NCBI GenBank assembly: GCA_023935145.1 | Contig: CM043699.1 | Span: 124,385,036-124,449,035 of the forward strand | Direction of reading: 5' to 3' | Length of the DNA: 64,000 nt | Source of the DNA: Bretschneidera sinensis | Lineage: Eukaryota > Streptophyta > Magnoliopsida > Brassicales > Akaniaceae | In this document: positions 22,086 through 32,827 of the stretch, piece by piece | How the letters are laid out: each line of letters starts with the position of its first letter | Numbering within the stretch: the stretch's first letter is position 1 | The notes under the pieces: model-generated | What the model saw: only the letters and a program-made list of their open reading frames with translations | Told to the model about the DNA's origin: nothing | The model's database searches: none | Program-made: the position numbers and the translations under genes

Positions 22086-23389
22086 TGATAGGAGCTTAAA
22101 TATTCATATTTAAGCCCCTTAATTTACATTTGTTAAGCTATTAGTTTGTGTATTTTATTCCATTTTACTTCCTTTTTGTGTTTTCTGTGTTTTCATAGGT
22201 TTTTGGAAAAAAAATGAAGCATTTTGGAACTCAAAGAGCAAAACTGGAACTAGGAGCTGCAGAAGAGTGCGATCGAGCACAGTACTTGGTGTGATCGAGC
22301 GCATAAGCATCAGTAAAACATCAAAACGGTAGTTCCTATTTTGGAAAGTAGGATTAGAGAGCTGTTTTGGAAATTAGGGTTTCCAAATGTCCTTAGAACC
22401 CTATAAATAGACTTGTAAAACACAGAAATAGGATATCCCTTTTTAGGAGTAGATCTCCATTTTCAGGAGCGTATCTCCCTTTCAGTTTAGTTTTTGTTCG
22501 GGAAGGCCGAAGGCCAGATGAGCCTGGAGGAGAGATTATGGAGACAAATTAACGACTCTTCTCCATAGTGTTTTCGGGTTTCTTCTTTCCTTTGTATTTT
22601 ATTTTATGATGTTGTTTAGCATCACAACTATGTGTAACTAATTTTCTAGTAAGGGCTTGGTTGAAGCCCTAATTATGTTTACTCAATAATTCAGTATTGG
22701 TGCCTTTGCGATATTTGTGTTGTGATGCTTAACTTGATTAATGCCTGTTTTTATTTAAATTCCTCATATGAGTTTGTTGATCAACATATTCATGTGGTAT
22801 GGATTAGTTAGTTGAATCAATTTGGATGACCGAGTCCTGGGTTCAATAATAGTAACAAAAGATATCCATGCCAGATTCTTGGGTTAATTAACATGGGAAA
22901 CCGGGAGTAGATACCAAGCCCTAGGTCTCATGTGGTTATCAATTTCCATAGAACTTATGCTCTCTTAAGGAACAACTCAGTATACACCACGCTGAATCAG
23001 TCAAGAAAGAAAAAAGTTGGAGTAGATACCATACCTAACTCGTTGGTTAGGGAAATTGATAGCTTAAGGAGTAGATACCATGCCCTTAGGTTGACAACTA
23101 TTAGGTATTCATGACATGAGTAAAGCATTGGCATACTATTTTGTTGTGGTTGCATGATTAGTGGTGGATATCAAGTCCCTACACCTTTATCTTTATTATA
23201 TTCCAACTCAATATTTATTTCTCTTATTTTTATTTTATTATTGCGAAACTAATTCTAAATCAAAATTTACCAATCCCTGTGGAGATGATCTTGCATTTGC
23301 ACACTATACTACTAAGTTGACCTTGTGCACTTGCAAGTAAAACAAGTTCAATTATTTACTCATTAATATAGGTAGATAATCGCACAACA
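22086..23389 (+). repeat. 5' LTR of C
   Basis: TGATAGGAGCTTAAATA ... CGCACAACA. A short U3 array (22266-22302) is about 60 bp smaller than in the 3' LTR. TATAAATA is at 22402-22409. A threefold GGAT(A/C)TCCCTTTTTAGGAG-like repeat follows at about 22428-22490, and the R-U5 hairpins at about 22880-23090. Confidence 0.9.
22880..23090 (+). promoter_or_regulatory. R-U5 hairpin group of C
   Basis: CTTAAGG/CCTTAGG (23063-23069, 23084-23090) closes AGTAGATACCATGC. The upstream AGTTGG/CCTAACT stem presents AGTAGATACCATA, and TCAG/CTGA presents TATACACCACG. Same order as in B and G. Confidence 0.65.
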
Positions 23390-23395
23390 AGTTTT

Positions 23396-23413
23396 TGGCG
23401 CCGTTGCCGGGGA
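23396..23413 (+). promoter_or_regulatory. Primer-binding site of C (tRNA-Asp)
   Basis: TGGCGCCGTTGCCGGGGA, identical to B's, six bases after the LTR. Confidence 0.9.
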
Positions 23414-23731
23414 TTACGCTAAATTTCTTTTTAGAATTATTTTCGTTAGTAATTTTTATTTTTATTTTTATTTTTCTGTTTTATTTATATTTTTTTATCA
23501 AACAACCTTAATTCTTTTTTTTCATCTTTTCATTTTTTGTTTTTCTGTTTTTGTTCAGATGTGCAGCAGAGGAGTTTCTGTCCTCATTGCGATCAAGCGC
23601 ACTAATGTAGTGCTCGATCACAGGAAGAACAGTGATCGAGCACAGTTTAGGCTGCAATCGATAACAAAAGGTCCAGAGACTACCCGAGCAGCAGTACTGA
23701 AACTGCTGCACTGAAGTGGTTCAACTGATTC
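23414..23731 (+). other. 5' leader of C
   Basis: T-rich, then a palindromic cluster (about 23586-23660: TGCGATCAAGCGCA, GTGATCGAGCACA) before the gag ATG. No gene. Confidence 0.5.
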
Positions 23732-24699
23732 ATGCACAGGCTTCGAATCCAGAAATCCAACCTTCTTCCACTCAATACATAGCAAGGAGTAAAGAGCAAG
23801 GACATTTATGAAGTGAACTTAAATGGTAGATTTCCAAATTGGTGGGCTGCTATCGAAAGAAAGATAGATATGCTTGTAAAAGCCATGACTGCGCAGAACG
23901 TCTCACCTAGTCCACAAGCCAAACAAGTCCAAGTATGTGCTATATGTTCTCGTTTTGATCACACTACTGACACTTGCCCTTAGTATTCATCTACAGATCA
24001 AGAGCAAGCAAATTATGTGGGACCGAACAGCTACAACATATATGCAAATACCTATAATCCTAGATAGCAGAACCACCCCAACCTCTCATGGAGCAATAAT
24101 CAAAATGCTTTGAACCTTCAGGGACAGCAAAGAAACTCCCAACAAGCAGCTTAAACAGTTCCAGAATCAAAGGAGAGTGACCTAGAAAGACTTGTGATGC
24201 AATTGGCAACTCAACAACAACAGCTGATGGCTTCACAAGAACAGTTCATAGCAGAAACAAGACAATTCTGGACTGAGCAAAGGCAAATCACTGCAAAGTA
24301 TGAGCAAGCCATTTATAAACTAGAAGTACAAGTGGGCAATTGGCTAAGGAGCTAAGTGAAAGAAAACAGGGAGAATTTCTAGCCTATCACGTTGATCCAT
24401 TAGAAACTACTGTTATCTATAGTGTCACAAGATCAGATTTTGAGCCCGAATGTGAGGATGTTACTGATGAGATCATTGAAACTATGCACCTTCTTGAGGC
24501 CCCTCCAAAGCATCCAAGTAAGTACACCGATCCATTTGACACTCTTGTGCCTTCTAATACTACATTTTTCCCTTTTATTGTCCAGGCACCAAATTTGGAG
24601 TTGAAGCAATTGCCGAAGCATTTGACTTATGCTTATATGGGAGAGAATAAGACACTACCTATGCTAGTTGCTACCAATCTTAGTTTTGGGGAAGAATAA
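23732..24699 (+). pseudogene. gag: gag-protease remnant of C
   Basis: ATG 23732 (MHRLRIQKSNLLPLNT) jumps after about 17 codons to the gag tail (KDIYEVNLNG), deleting the gag core. The CCHC knuckle (CAICSRFDHTTDTC) remains near 23940. A one-base loss near 24333 shifts frame. The text then jumps from gag (LSERKQGEF) to the region after the protease (HVDPLETT) and stops at 24699, immediately before the conserved post-stop motif. No catalytic domain survives. Confidence 0.8.
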
Positions 24700-26041
24700 G
24701 GCTTGGTCCGGCTGAAGACGTTAAACTTAGCGCTCATGGGTGGTACCCCACAGCTTATTTTTTTATTTTTTTTTATTGTTTTTCATATTTATTGTTATTT
24801 ATTTATTTTTCGTACTTTTTTAGATTTTTTTTTAGCGATAATGTGTGCATCCGTTCAAGTTTGGGGGTATGCTGTGAGCCATATCGGCCCCGCTAGTTCT
24901 CAATCTCCCAGGTTAGATCTTTCCATGTTATTCACATATTGGAGACAATGTTTAAATTAAGTTTGGAGGTATGGGAGACACATTCACAAACTTGTCCCAG
25001 TTTTTTTGAAAAGATAAATGCATGTTCATATTATGTTGAAAATTTTTGTTGATCTAAACGAATACTGTGATAAGATTTCATTAGTAAGCTTAAAATCTAG
25101 AACACATGGTCTAAATAATAAAGTTTTAAAAAGTTTAGTTACTTACTTTTAAGGCATTTAAGAAATCACAAGTTTGATCTAATCTAACACGAGCACATTA
25201 ACACATAATTTCGTGGTGTATGACATATAATTTCTATATGTATGTTTTCATCGCTTAACTGTAACCGGATGACTTGTTAGATGAACACTTTGGCATAGAA
25301 AAATAAAAAGATTTTTATTGCACAAAAAGAGAAAAAATGCTCAAAAAGATCATTAAATAAACTTTCCACTGAGTAACTGGACCTCTTGCCTCAGTAAGCA
25401 GTGAGTGTTCACGTCAAAAGGTGGGAATTTTGCTCATAATGATCATTAAATAAAGTTTTCACTGAGTAACTGGACTTCCTGCCTCAGTAAGCAGTGAGTG
25501 TTCACGTCAAAATGTGAGAATTTTGCATGACAGCATTAAAGACCAGTTAGTTTCGTAGCCTTTTTGACTCGAGTTAGTAAGTCCTTAGGGGTGTCTTTAC
25601 ACCTAATGCCCTAAAACCATCTGGTTTGGGAGTCATTGGCTAAACACTCGCTACATGGGTCAATTAGAAAGCTTAAGGGAACTCAACATGGCAAAAATTT
25701 CATAATAAAAGAAAAAAAATAAATAAAACTATGCTATTATCGTTCATTCTGATAGGAAATTCGATGAATGTTGAGACACCGAAACACTACACATTGTAGT
25801 TATTTGGAAGCTTCATCTTTTATGTGCTAATTCACCACACACTAAGTCAGACTTGTAATACCTTAACCAGCCTTGTGTAAGTTATTAGATCTTATAACTC
25901 TTATTCACTGCGAAGATGTGTTTATATTTTAAGGTTACTCTTGAACAAATATCATAATTTTGTGTGGGACTTAAATTTTCGGATACCATGAATGATGGAT
26001 TTATCTTTGCGTCTTTGTTTTTCATTTAGTTTTTAATCTCA
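24700..26041 (+). other. 3' non-coding region of C
   Basis: Post-stop motif (24707-24750), two PPT-like tracts (24857-24870, 24959-24972), duplicated module (25361-25428, 25455-25521), TTAGGG hairpin (25585-25614). It has the same order and strong similarity to B. Confidence 0.75.
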
Positions 26042-26079
26042 TATTGCTATAGGACTAGCAATATGTAAGTTTGGGGGTG
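26042..26079 (+). promoter_or_regulatory. Stem-loop and PPT of C
   Basis: TATTGCTA (26042-26049)/TAGCAATA (26056-26063), then AAGTTTGGGGGTG to 26079. Confidence 0.85.
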
Positions 26080-27431
26080 TGATAAGTGCTTAAATATTCA
26101 TATTTAAGCCCCTTAATTTACATTTGTTAAGCTCTTAATTTGCGTATTTTATTCCATTTTACTTCCTTTTTGTGTTTTCTGTGTTTTTATAGGTTTTTGG
26201 AAGAAATGAAGCATTTTGAAACTCAAAGAGCAAAACTAGAATTGGGAGCTACAGAAGAGTGTGATCGAGCGCAGTGCTTGGTACGATCATGCGCACAACG
26301 AGAAGGCTCAAGCGCAACCTTGCGCTCGAGCGCAAACTCATGCGATCGAGCACACACGCATTAGTAAAACATCAAAACGGCAGTTCCTATTTTGGAAAGT
26401 AGGATTAGAGACTTGTTTTGGAAATTAGGGTTTCCAAGTGTCCTTAGAACCCCATAAATAGACTTATAAAACATAGAAACAGGATCTCCCTTTTTAGGAG
26501 TGGATCTCCCTTTTTAAGAGCGTATCTCCTTTTTAGTTTAGTTTTTTTTGGGAAGGCAGAAGGCCGGACAAGCCCAGAGAAGAGATTATGGAGACGAATT
26601 GACGACTCTTCTCCATTGTATTTTCGGGTTTCTTCTTTCCTTTGTATTTTATTTTATGATGTTTTTTAGCATCACAACTATATGTAACTAATTTTCTAGT
26701 AAGGGCTTGGTTAAAGCCCTAATTATGTTTGCTCAATAATTCAGTATTGGCACCTTTGCGATATTTGTGTTGTGATGCTTAACTCGATTAATGCCTGTTT
26801 TTATTTAAATTCCTCATATGTGTTTGTTGATCAACATATGCATGTGGTATGGATTAGTTAGTTGAATCAATTTGGATGACCGAGTCCTGGGTTCAACAAT
26901 AGTAACAAAAGATATCCACGCCGGATTCTTGGGTTAATCAACATGGGAAACCGAGAGTAGATACCATGCCCTACGTCTCGTGTGGTTGTCGATTTTCACA
27001 GATCTTATGCTCTTTTAAGGAACAACTCAGTATTCACCATGCTGAATCCCTTAAGAAAGAAAAGAGTTAGAGTAGATATCATGCCTAACTCGTTTTTTAG
27101 GGAAATCACTAACTTTAGATACCATGCCCTTAGGTTGACAACCATTAGGTATTCATGACATGAGTAAGGCATTGGCATACCATTTTATTGTGGCAGCATG
27201 ATTAGTGGTGGATATCAAGTCCCTATGTCTTTATCTTTATTAAATTCTAACTCAATATTTATTTCTCTTATTTTTATTTTATTATTGCGAAACTAATTCT
27301 AAATCAAAATTTATCAATCCTTGTGGAGATGATCTTGCATTCGCACACTATACTACTGTAGACCTTGTGCACTTGTAAGTAAAACAAGTTCGGTTATTTG
27401 CTTATTAATTTAGGTAAATAAACGCACAACA
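26080..27431 (+). repeat. 3' LTR of C
   Basis: TGATAAGTGCTTAAATA ... CGCACAACA. Its U3 array (26258-26363) is longer than in the 5' LTR. The TATA position reads CATAAATA (26453-26460). The post-TATA CTCCCTTTTTAGGAG repeats are at about 26481-26541. Confidence 0.9.
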
Positions 27432-28129
27432 TGAATCATGCATAAAAATCCGTAATCACCTAGAGTCATATTTTATTTGATATTATATGATGTATGATAT
27501 GTATGTGATGCATGCTTAAATTAAATGACGAGACTAAAGACCAATTAAGCTCCCTCATGAAAGTAATTGCTATTAAGTTTTAACGAAGATACACTATGAA
27601 TGTCTTCTCATGGCCTTCCACCATAAGTAAGTTTTGACGCAGACATGTGAGACTTACATTATGAGAGATTCATGATGCCTTATTATGTATATGATAGAAT
27701 AAGGTAGGGAACTAGTGGGTCCAAGAAACTATCATGTGAGGTCTCTGGTTTAATCACCTATACTTGTGAAAATGATGGGTCTGACTTAAATAGAATATAT
27801 CGTTTAAGAAACTATCTTGTGATGATGATATATTTTAGAGGCCGAAGGAATGATTGGAAATACATGAGATGTAATTGATAAGTGTTATGCACCTATTAAA
27901 AATTTATTATAGCCAAGAAACTATTATGTGATGTTATTTTAAACGAGTAATGGGATCCCAATCTCCACTAGGAGACCTTCCAATGGGCTTACTCGAATTT
28001 CATGCCGATGGATTATAGAATTTGAAAAGAATAGTGGGAGATACCAGTATGATTAAAGATCAAATCTATTAGTGGATAATAAAATTGAATAAATGCTAAT
28101 TTTCTATTGTTGTTGACTTGTAGATCATA
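27432..28129 (+). other. Cop2 leader / LTR-end sequence
   Basis: No ORF. A motif AAGAAACTAT(C/T)(A/T)TGTGA recurs three times near 27722, 27806 and 27914. The boundary with the Tat fragment and any LTR end or PBS could not be placed. Confidence 0.4.
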
Positions 28130-29282
28130 ATCAATAATCTCAACCAACAATCCAGAATTCTTGATACCAAAAGACTAACTAGGTCCAATTTCCTGGATTA
28201 AAAGAGGAACTTGAGAATCGTTCTCAATTCTAAGAAAATTGGCTATGTTCTTGTCCAAATACTTCTAGCAAGTGTTGCTGAGAATGCGTTAGAAGAAAAG
28301 GTCGCTATTTTTTAGAAATGGCAAGATGATGAATTGAAGGCTAGATGCTAGATGATAACTTCAATGTCTAATGAGGTTTGGAAGCAACATGAACAGATAA
28401 AAAGTGCTTATGTGATGTTGCTTCACTTGCAAGAGTTGTATGGTAAGCATAGTCGCACTGCAAGATTTCAAATCTCAAAGGACCTATTTAAGGATACGAT
28501 GTCAGAAGGGTCATCAGTCCATGAGCATAGATTGAAAATGATTAACTACATCGAGCAGTTAAACAGATTCAATGTCAGTATGGACACAAAATTATATAGT
28601 GATTTGATCCTGCAGTCCCTTCCAGATTCATTCTCGCAGTTTGTTATGAACTATAACATGAACAAGATAGAAGCTACACTTCCAGAGCTTGTTAACATGT
28701 TAAAAAATATGGAGGTAATAATCAAGAGAGGTAAGACACCCAAGGGAAAGAAAGTCTTAAAAAAGAAGAAGAAATCATTAAAAGCAAAGGAAAGTGTCAA
28801 CAAGGCTAGTTTTTCAAAGGCCAAGAAGGAAATGGACAAGTGCTTCCATTGTGGAAAAGATGGACATTGGAAGATAATCGCAAGGATCACCTTACAAGAT
28901 TAAAAGGGCAAACCTTTAAAAGGTATGTCCAGTTTATTTCTTGTTGAGATCAATCTGTCAATAAATGATGCTTCTACTTGGGCATTAGATACCGGATGTG
29001 GTTCACACATTTGTAATAATTTGCAAGGACTAAGAAAAAACAAGAAGTTGAGTAATGGAGAAGTCACCCTTTGCCGTGGAAATGGAGCAAGTGTTGCTGC
29101 ATTAGCTATAAGGATTTATTACTTATCTTTACCATCTAGAAATATTTTGGAATAAAAGGATTTTTTATGTGCCAGTTTTGATTAAGAATATTATTCCAGT
29201 TTTTGTTTTGGACAAAAATGGTTATGAACAATCTTTCTAAAACAGTTTATGTTCCTTTTCTTTAAATAATGAGTTAGTTGGT
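28130..29282 (+). pseudogene. Cop2 copia gag and protease
   Basis: The gag domain (WKQHEQIKSAYVMLLHLQEL, LPDSFSQFVMNYNM) is followed by a lysine-rich linker and a knuckle start CFHCGKDGHWK near 28840; the final Cys is not in place. After TAA 28901-28903 the same frame resumes at 28925 with a protease (WALDTGCGSHICNN, active-site DTG intact) to 29155. Earlier stops lie at about 28199 and 28312. The sequence breaks at 29283, where the H LTR begins. Its family resembles Cop1. Confidence 0.8.
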
Positions 29283-30837
29283 TGATGTGAAAATTTTAAA
29301 TGCTCGCAAGTACACGAATCACAAATAGTATTGCGATGAGTTTACTCTCGAGGTCGATCTCTCAAGGAATTGCAGTGGTTTAGATCCCAAATTACTTTCT
29401 TAAAATTACTAAAACAAACTCTGAAATTAAATCCTAAACACTCTAATTAAAATATTGGTGAAGAGAAAATTGAAATAAAAACAATTAAACTAAACGAATT
29501 ATGAAGAGATGAGTATAATCAATGAGAACAATTTGGAGTTTAGCTTGCTATCCAATCATGAATTGGAACATTTGGTGAATATAAAGAATTAATCAACATC
29601 CAAGACTTTTGGTATTTCCACTAAGACTAGAGAAGGCCATTGATCGTGTTTATTCTCAATTTATAACTAATTAATTAAATCCCATGGATCGTGTTCGTCA
29701 ATTAATTAGTTAAATTAAGTATGAGGAAAACGCTACCACCAAAATTACAAATTGATTTGAATCCTGATTTAAATTCTTATTCAAGAAAGCTTAATTAGGT
29801 CTAGATGATTTGTTCTCAACCTAATCTCAAATATTAACCTTGACTATCAATAATTGATGGCCAATCCACAAGCAATAATCAAAGGTATAAAGAATATTGA
29901 ATAAAAAATAATCTAGAAAATTTCATAAAACTAAATCCACCAAAATATCCAAAACAAACAAGGCAGCTAAGCCAAACGCCCAACTATGCGTTCAGCCGCT
30001 CATGTTTAAATCCCAATCACAGAATTCAAATACTAGGGTTACAAGCATGTTGAAGGACGAAAGGAGCAAAGACAAAATTTATTCCCGAATTACAAGATGA
30101 ATCCTCAAAGTCTTGAAGTGATTGATCGTTGTCTTCAATCTCTTGATAAGCCGTCTTGATGAAAGAAACCGTCTCCTCCTTCAATCTCCCAAAACTCCTC
30201 TTGATAACATCTCTCCAAAAAAAAAACCACAGTCTCCCCCCAGGTTCTCTGAGTCTAAATTCCTATATATAGCTGTATGGAGACGGCTTTGTAGACAGAA
30301 AAGTCGCCTTAGGGTTTTTGTTCAGGCCGTGTGCTTCTGCTGCTGTCCAGGACCGGTTATGCTATTGTCTAGGGCGTGTGTTTGCTGCTATCTAGGCCAG
30401 GTTTCTGCTATCCAGAACTAGTTTGGTTGTGCTACTGTCCAGGCCGTGAAAATCCCAAAAAATCAGAATAGCTCCTTCACTTCTATCATGTTGAAATCAC
30501 ACATAGCTTGACCTTTGTCTACTAAAACTGCCATAACTTTCTCTAGAAAAATCATATTTATGAGCTGTACAGGCAATTCTGGCAATTTAGTGAAACTCTT
30601 TTTCACCCTTTGCTAGTGACAATATGACTTAGCAAAACGCTCAATTTATCTTTAACAGTCTAGAAATGATGGGTTTTGTTGCACTCCGAATCCTGCCAAC
30701 TTTGCTTCAAATGAACTCCAAATGCTTGTGAACCTGTAAACAATGAAAAACAACTCAGAGTAACAAATTCCTTAGCTAAACATATAAATAAATACTTGAA
30801 AAACATACAAAATACTAGGGAAAATATTTTTTCATCA
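29283..30837 (-). repeat. 3' LTR of H
   Basis: On the minus strand it ends ATTTTCACATCA and begins TGATGAAAAAATATTTTCCC. It carries a TATA box near 30264-30271 and, upstream of it on that strand, a degenerate array at 30318-30449 built on TGCTACTGTCCAGGCCGTG. Two ACACGATC(C/A)ATGG words occur in R-U5. Confidence 0.75.
30318..30449 (-). repeat. U3 repeat array of H
   Basis: Four to five degenerate ~30-bp units on the plus strand, around CTGCTGTCCAGGACCGG, ATTGTCTAGGGCGTG, TGCTATCTAGGCCAGG, TGCTATCCAGAAC, and CTACTGTCCAGGCCGTG. Located 50-180 bp upstream of the TATA in LTR orientation. Confidence 0.6.
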
Positions 30838-31303
30838 AATACCCCCAAAACTAGATTTTACTAGTCCTTAAGCAAAATTAAAAGAAAACATAAACAAAAC
30901 AAACCTAAAAACTTAAATCAACAAAACCCTCATGCCTTAATTCTTATTATGACTCATATCTAGATATCTTATGCACAATTATGTTCACAGTCTCAACACT
31001 TCACAATTCATTGCTCAAATCAAGTACACATCACACATCCATCTTCCAATGCTCAAAACGCTTCACGTTAATTACCCCATAACCTAACGTCAAGAATCCG
31101 AATTCGCTTTGACTCTAGGCCTCACAGGATTCACTCATTAAACACACCGAACCTAGGTTTCAAACACTTATCAAGCATACGCGAATAGAAGTTATGTAAA
31201 AAAGAAATTTCAGATATAAATTCGAATATGAATATGGATATCATCAAAGAACACTCATATGTTCGCAAAATAGATCTCATGAAAGGAATCAAATGTTAGG
31301 ATT
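30838..31303 (-). other. PPT and 3' internal end of H
   Basis: Plus-strand AATACCCCCAAAACTA (30838-30853) is the reversed PPT, followed by the degenerate inverted pair TTTTACTA/TTAAGCAAAA of the PPT hairpin. No gene. Confidence 0.6.
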
Positions 31304-32827
31304 TGATTATGCCCAAAGAATAACGCGGTAGTTGTAGCACAGCTTTGGGATGTCGATTCCATAGATAGACAAATTTAAAGAATAGTAAAAGGAACAAAGA
31401 AACCAGAGAAAAATATTAAATTATTAATGGAGAACAAAGACTAATTTTAAATGCAACTTAAAGTGAAGCAAAGTGACTAATGGAGAAAGTACTCAAATTT
31501 GACAAATAGTAAAGCGTCGGGAATCACTTGCACAAATCTGGTATTTTAATTATTCTTAATTCATTGAATAACTCAATTGGGAACTCAATTCCCAAAATTC
31601 CTAATCAGAAAGTGTAGGTTTATAAACCAAGATTAAACCAAATGTAACCCTTTGAAAAATCATTCACCACTTTTAAAATATGTAAATTATTATCACTATT
31701 GAGAAAATCCAACGACGACAATATACTCAGGAAGCGATATTGCAACAAAGAATTAAATCAATATAGATAAACAATTGATCCAAACATAATCAAAGAGCTA
31801 ATCCATTCAATAGAGAAAGCATGACCGAATTCATAAACAGAATAAATTCTATGATTATTCGGAGAAGAAAACATCACCAATGAATTGAGAATGATAAAAT
31901 AAAAGAGTTTTAGTAATTGAAAATCAAATATATAAATTAAAAAAAACAAAAATACCATATAATATGCAAGTTCATCCCTAGCCCCACCTGAGAATTTAGT
32001 TACCCATAAATATAGTGGACAACAAAAATCTTAAAGGAAAAATTAGAGCAAACATTAAAGTGCTAAACATTAAACTTTAAAACTTAAAAGAAATAAATTA
32101 AAACTAATAATACATGGAGAGAGAAATTACACCCGCAGCTGCTGTGCAGTGCTTCCCCCGATTGGTAGCAAAATCCTCCAGTTGCACCCCTTGGTAGGAA
32201 AGCCTTCGAGATTGCACACCTTTTTGATGAAGTGAAATGTGGATTTTATAAGGGAACTCTACGAGTGCAATGTGTTTCCAATCCGATGTGGGATGTGAGA
32301 TGTAAAATATGTTTCCAACCAATATGAGATATGGTTGTCTACTAAAACTACCATAACTTTCTCTAGAAAAATCATATTTACGAGCTGTAAAATTCCTTAG
32401 AAAATAGACATCCGGATCTTTCCAAGAATATATGGCTCATATCCTGGTTCTTTCTGAATCATTACAGTTTAATCCGCAAAAATTACTTCTGCCACACTGA
32501 AATCACGCACAATTTGACCTTTGTCTACTAAAACTGCCATAACTTTCTCTAGAAAAATCATATTTACGAGCCATAAAATTCCCCAAAAAATAGACATCCG
32601 AATCTTTCCAAGCATATATTGCTCATCTCCTGGTTTTTCCTGAATCAATGTAATTTAATCCGCAAAAAATGACTGATCTGTACGGGCAATTCTAGCAATT
32701 TGGTGAAACTCCTTTCTAAGTGCTTGTAAACTTGTAAACAATGAAAAAAAACAACTCAAAATAACAAATTCCTAAGCTAACAAATGTAAATTAAGGGGCC
32801 AAAATATACAATATTTGGCACTCATCA
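31304..32827 (-). repeat. 3' LTR of E, mosaic
   Basis: Its U5 side (31304-31380) resembles the LTR of A (CCCAAAG, TGTAGCACAGCTTTGGG), while its U3 side (32060-32827) resembles the solo LTR at 5075-6303 and ends CACTCATCA. It contains two 146-bp direct repeats (32337-32482, 32523-32668). Minus-strand TATA near 32243-32251. Confidence 0.75.
32337..32668 (-). repeat. Two 146-bp direct repeats in U3 of E
   Basis: GTCTACTAAAACT(A/G)CCATAA ... CCGCAAAAA occurs at 32337-32482 and 32523-32668. The solo LTR has one copy (about 5998-6145) and H a truncated one (about 30517-30565). Confidence 0.75.

Larger units (their letters stand above)
22086..27431 (+). mobile_element. Athila element C, small non-autonomous derivative
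   Basis: LTRs 22086-23389 and 26080-27431, PBS, short gag-pro remnant, 3' non-coding modules, PPT. Flanks TGACT (22081-22085) and TGAAT (27432-27436) are a one-mismatch target-site duplication. It lacks the gag N-terminus, the protease active site, RT, RNase H, integrase and the env-position ORF but keeps all the terminal cis elements. Confidence 0.9.
29283..31303 (-). mobile_element. Athila element H, 3' end only
   Basis: A minus-strand 3' LTR (29283-30837), PPT (30838-30851) and about 450 bp of internal 3' sequence, then cut at 31304 by element E. The rest lies beyond the window. The internal sequence does not show the duplicated module seen in B, C, E and G, so this is a separate family. 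Confidence 0.75.
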
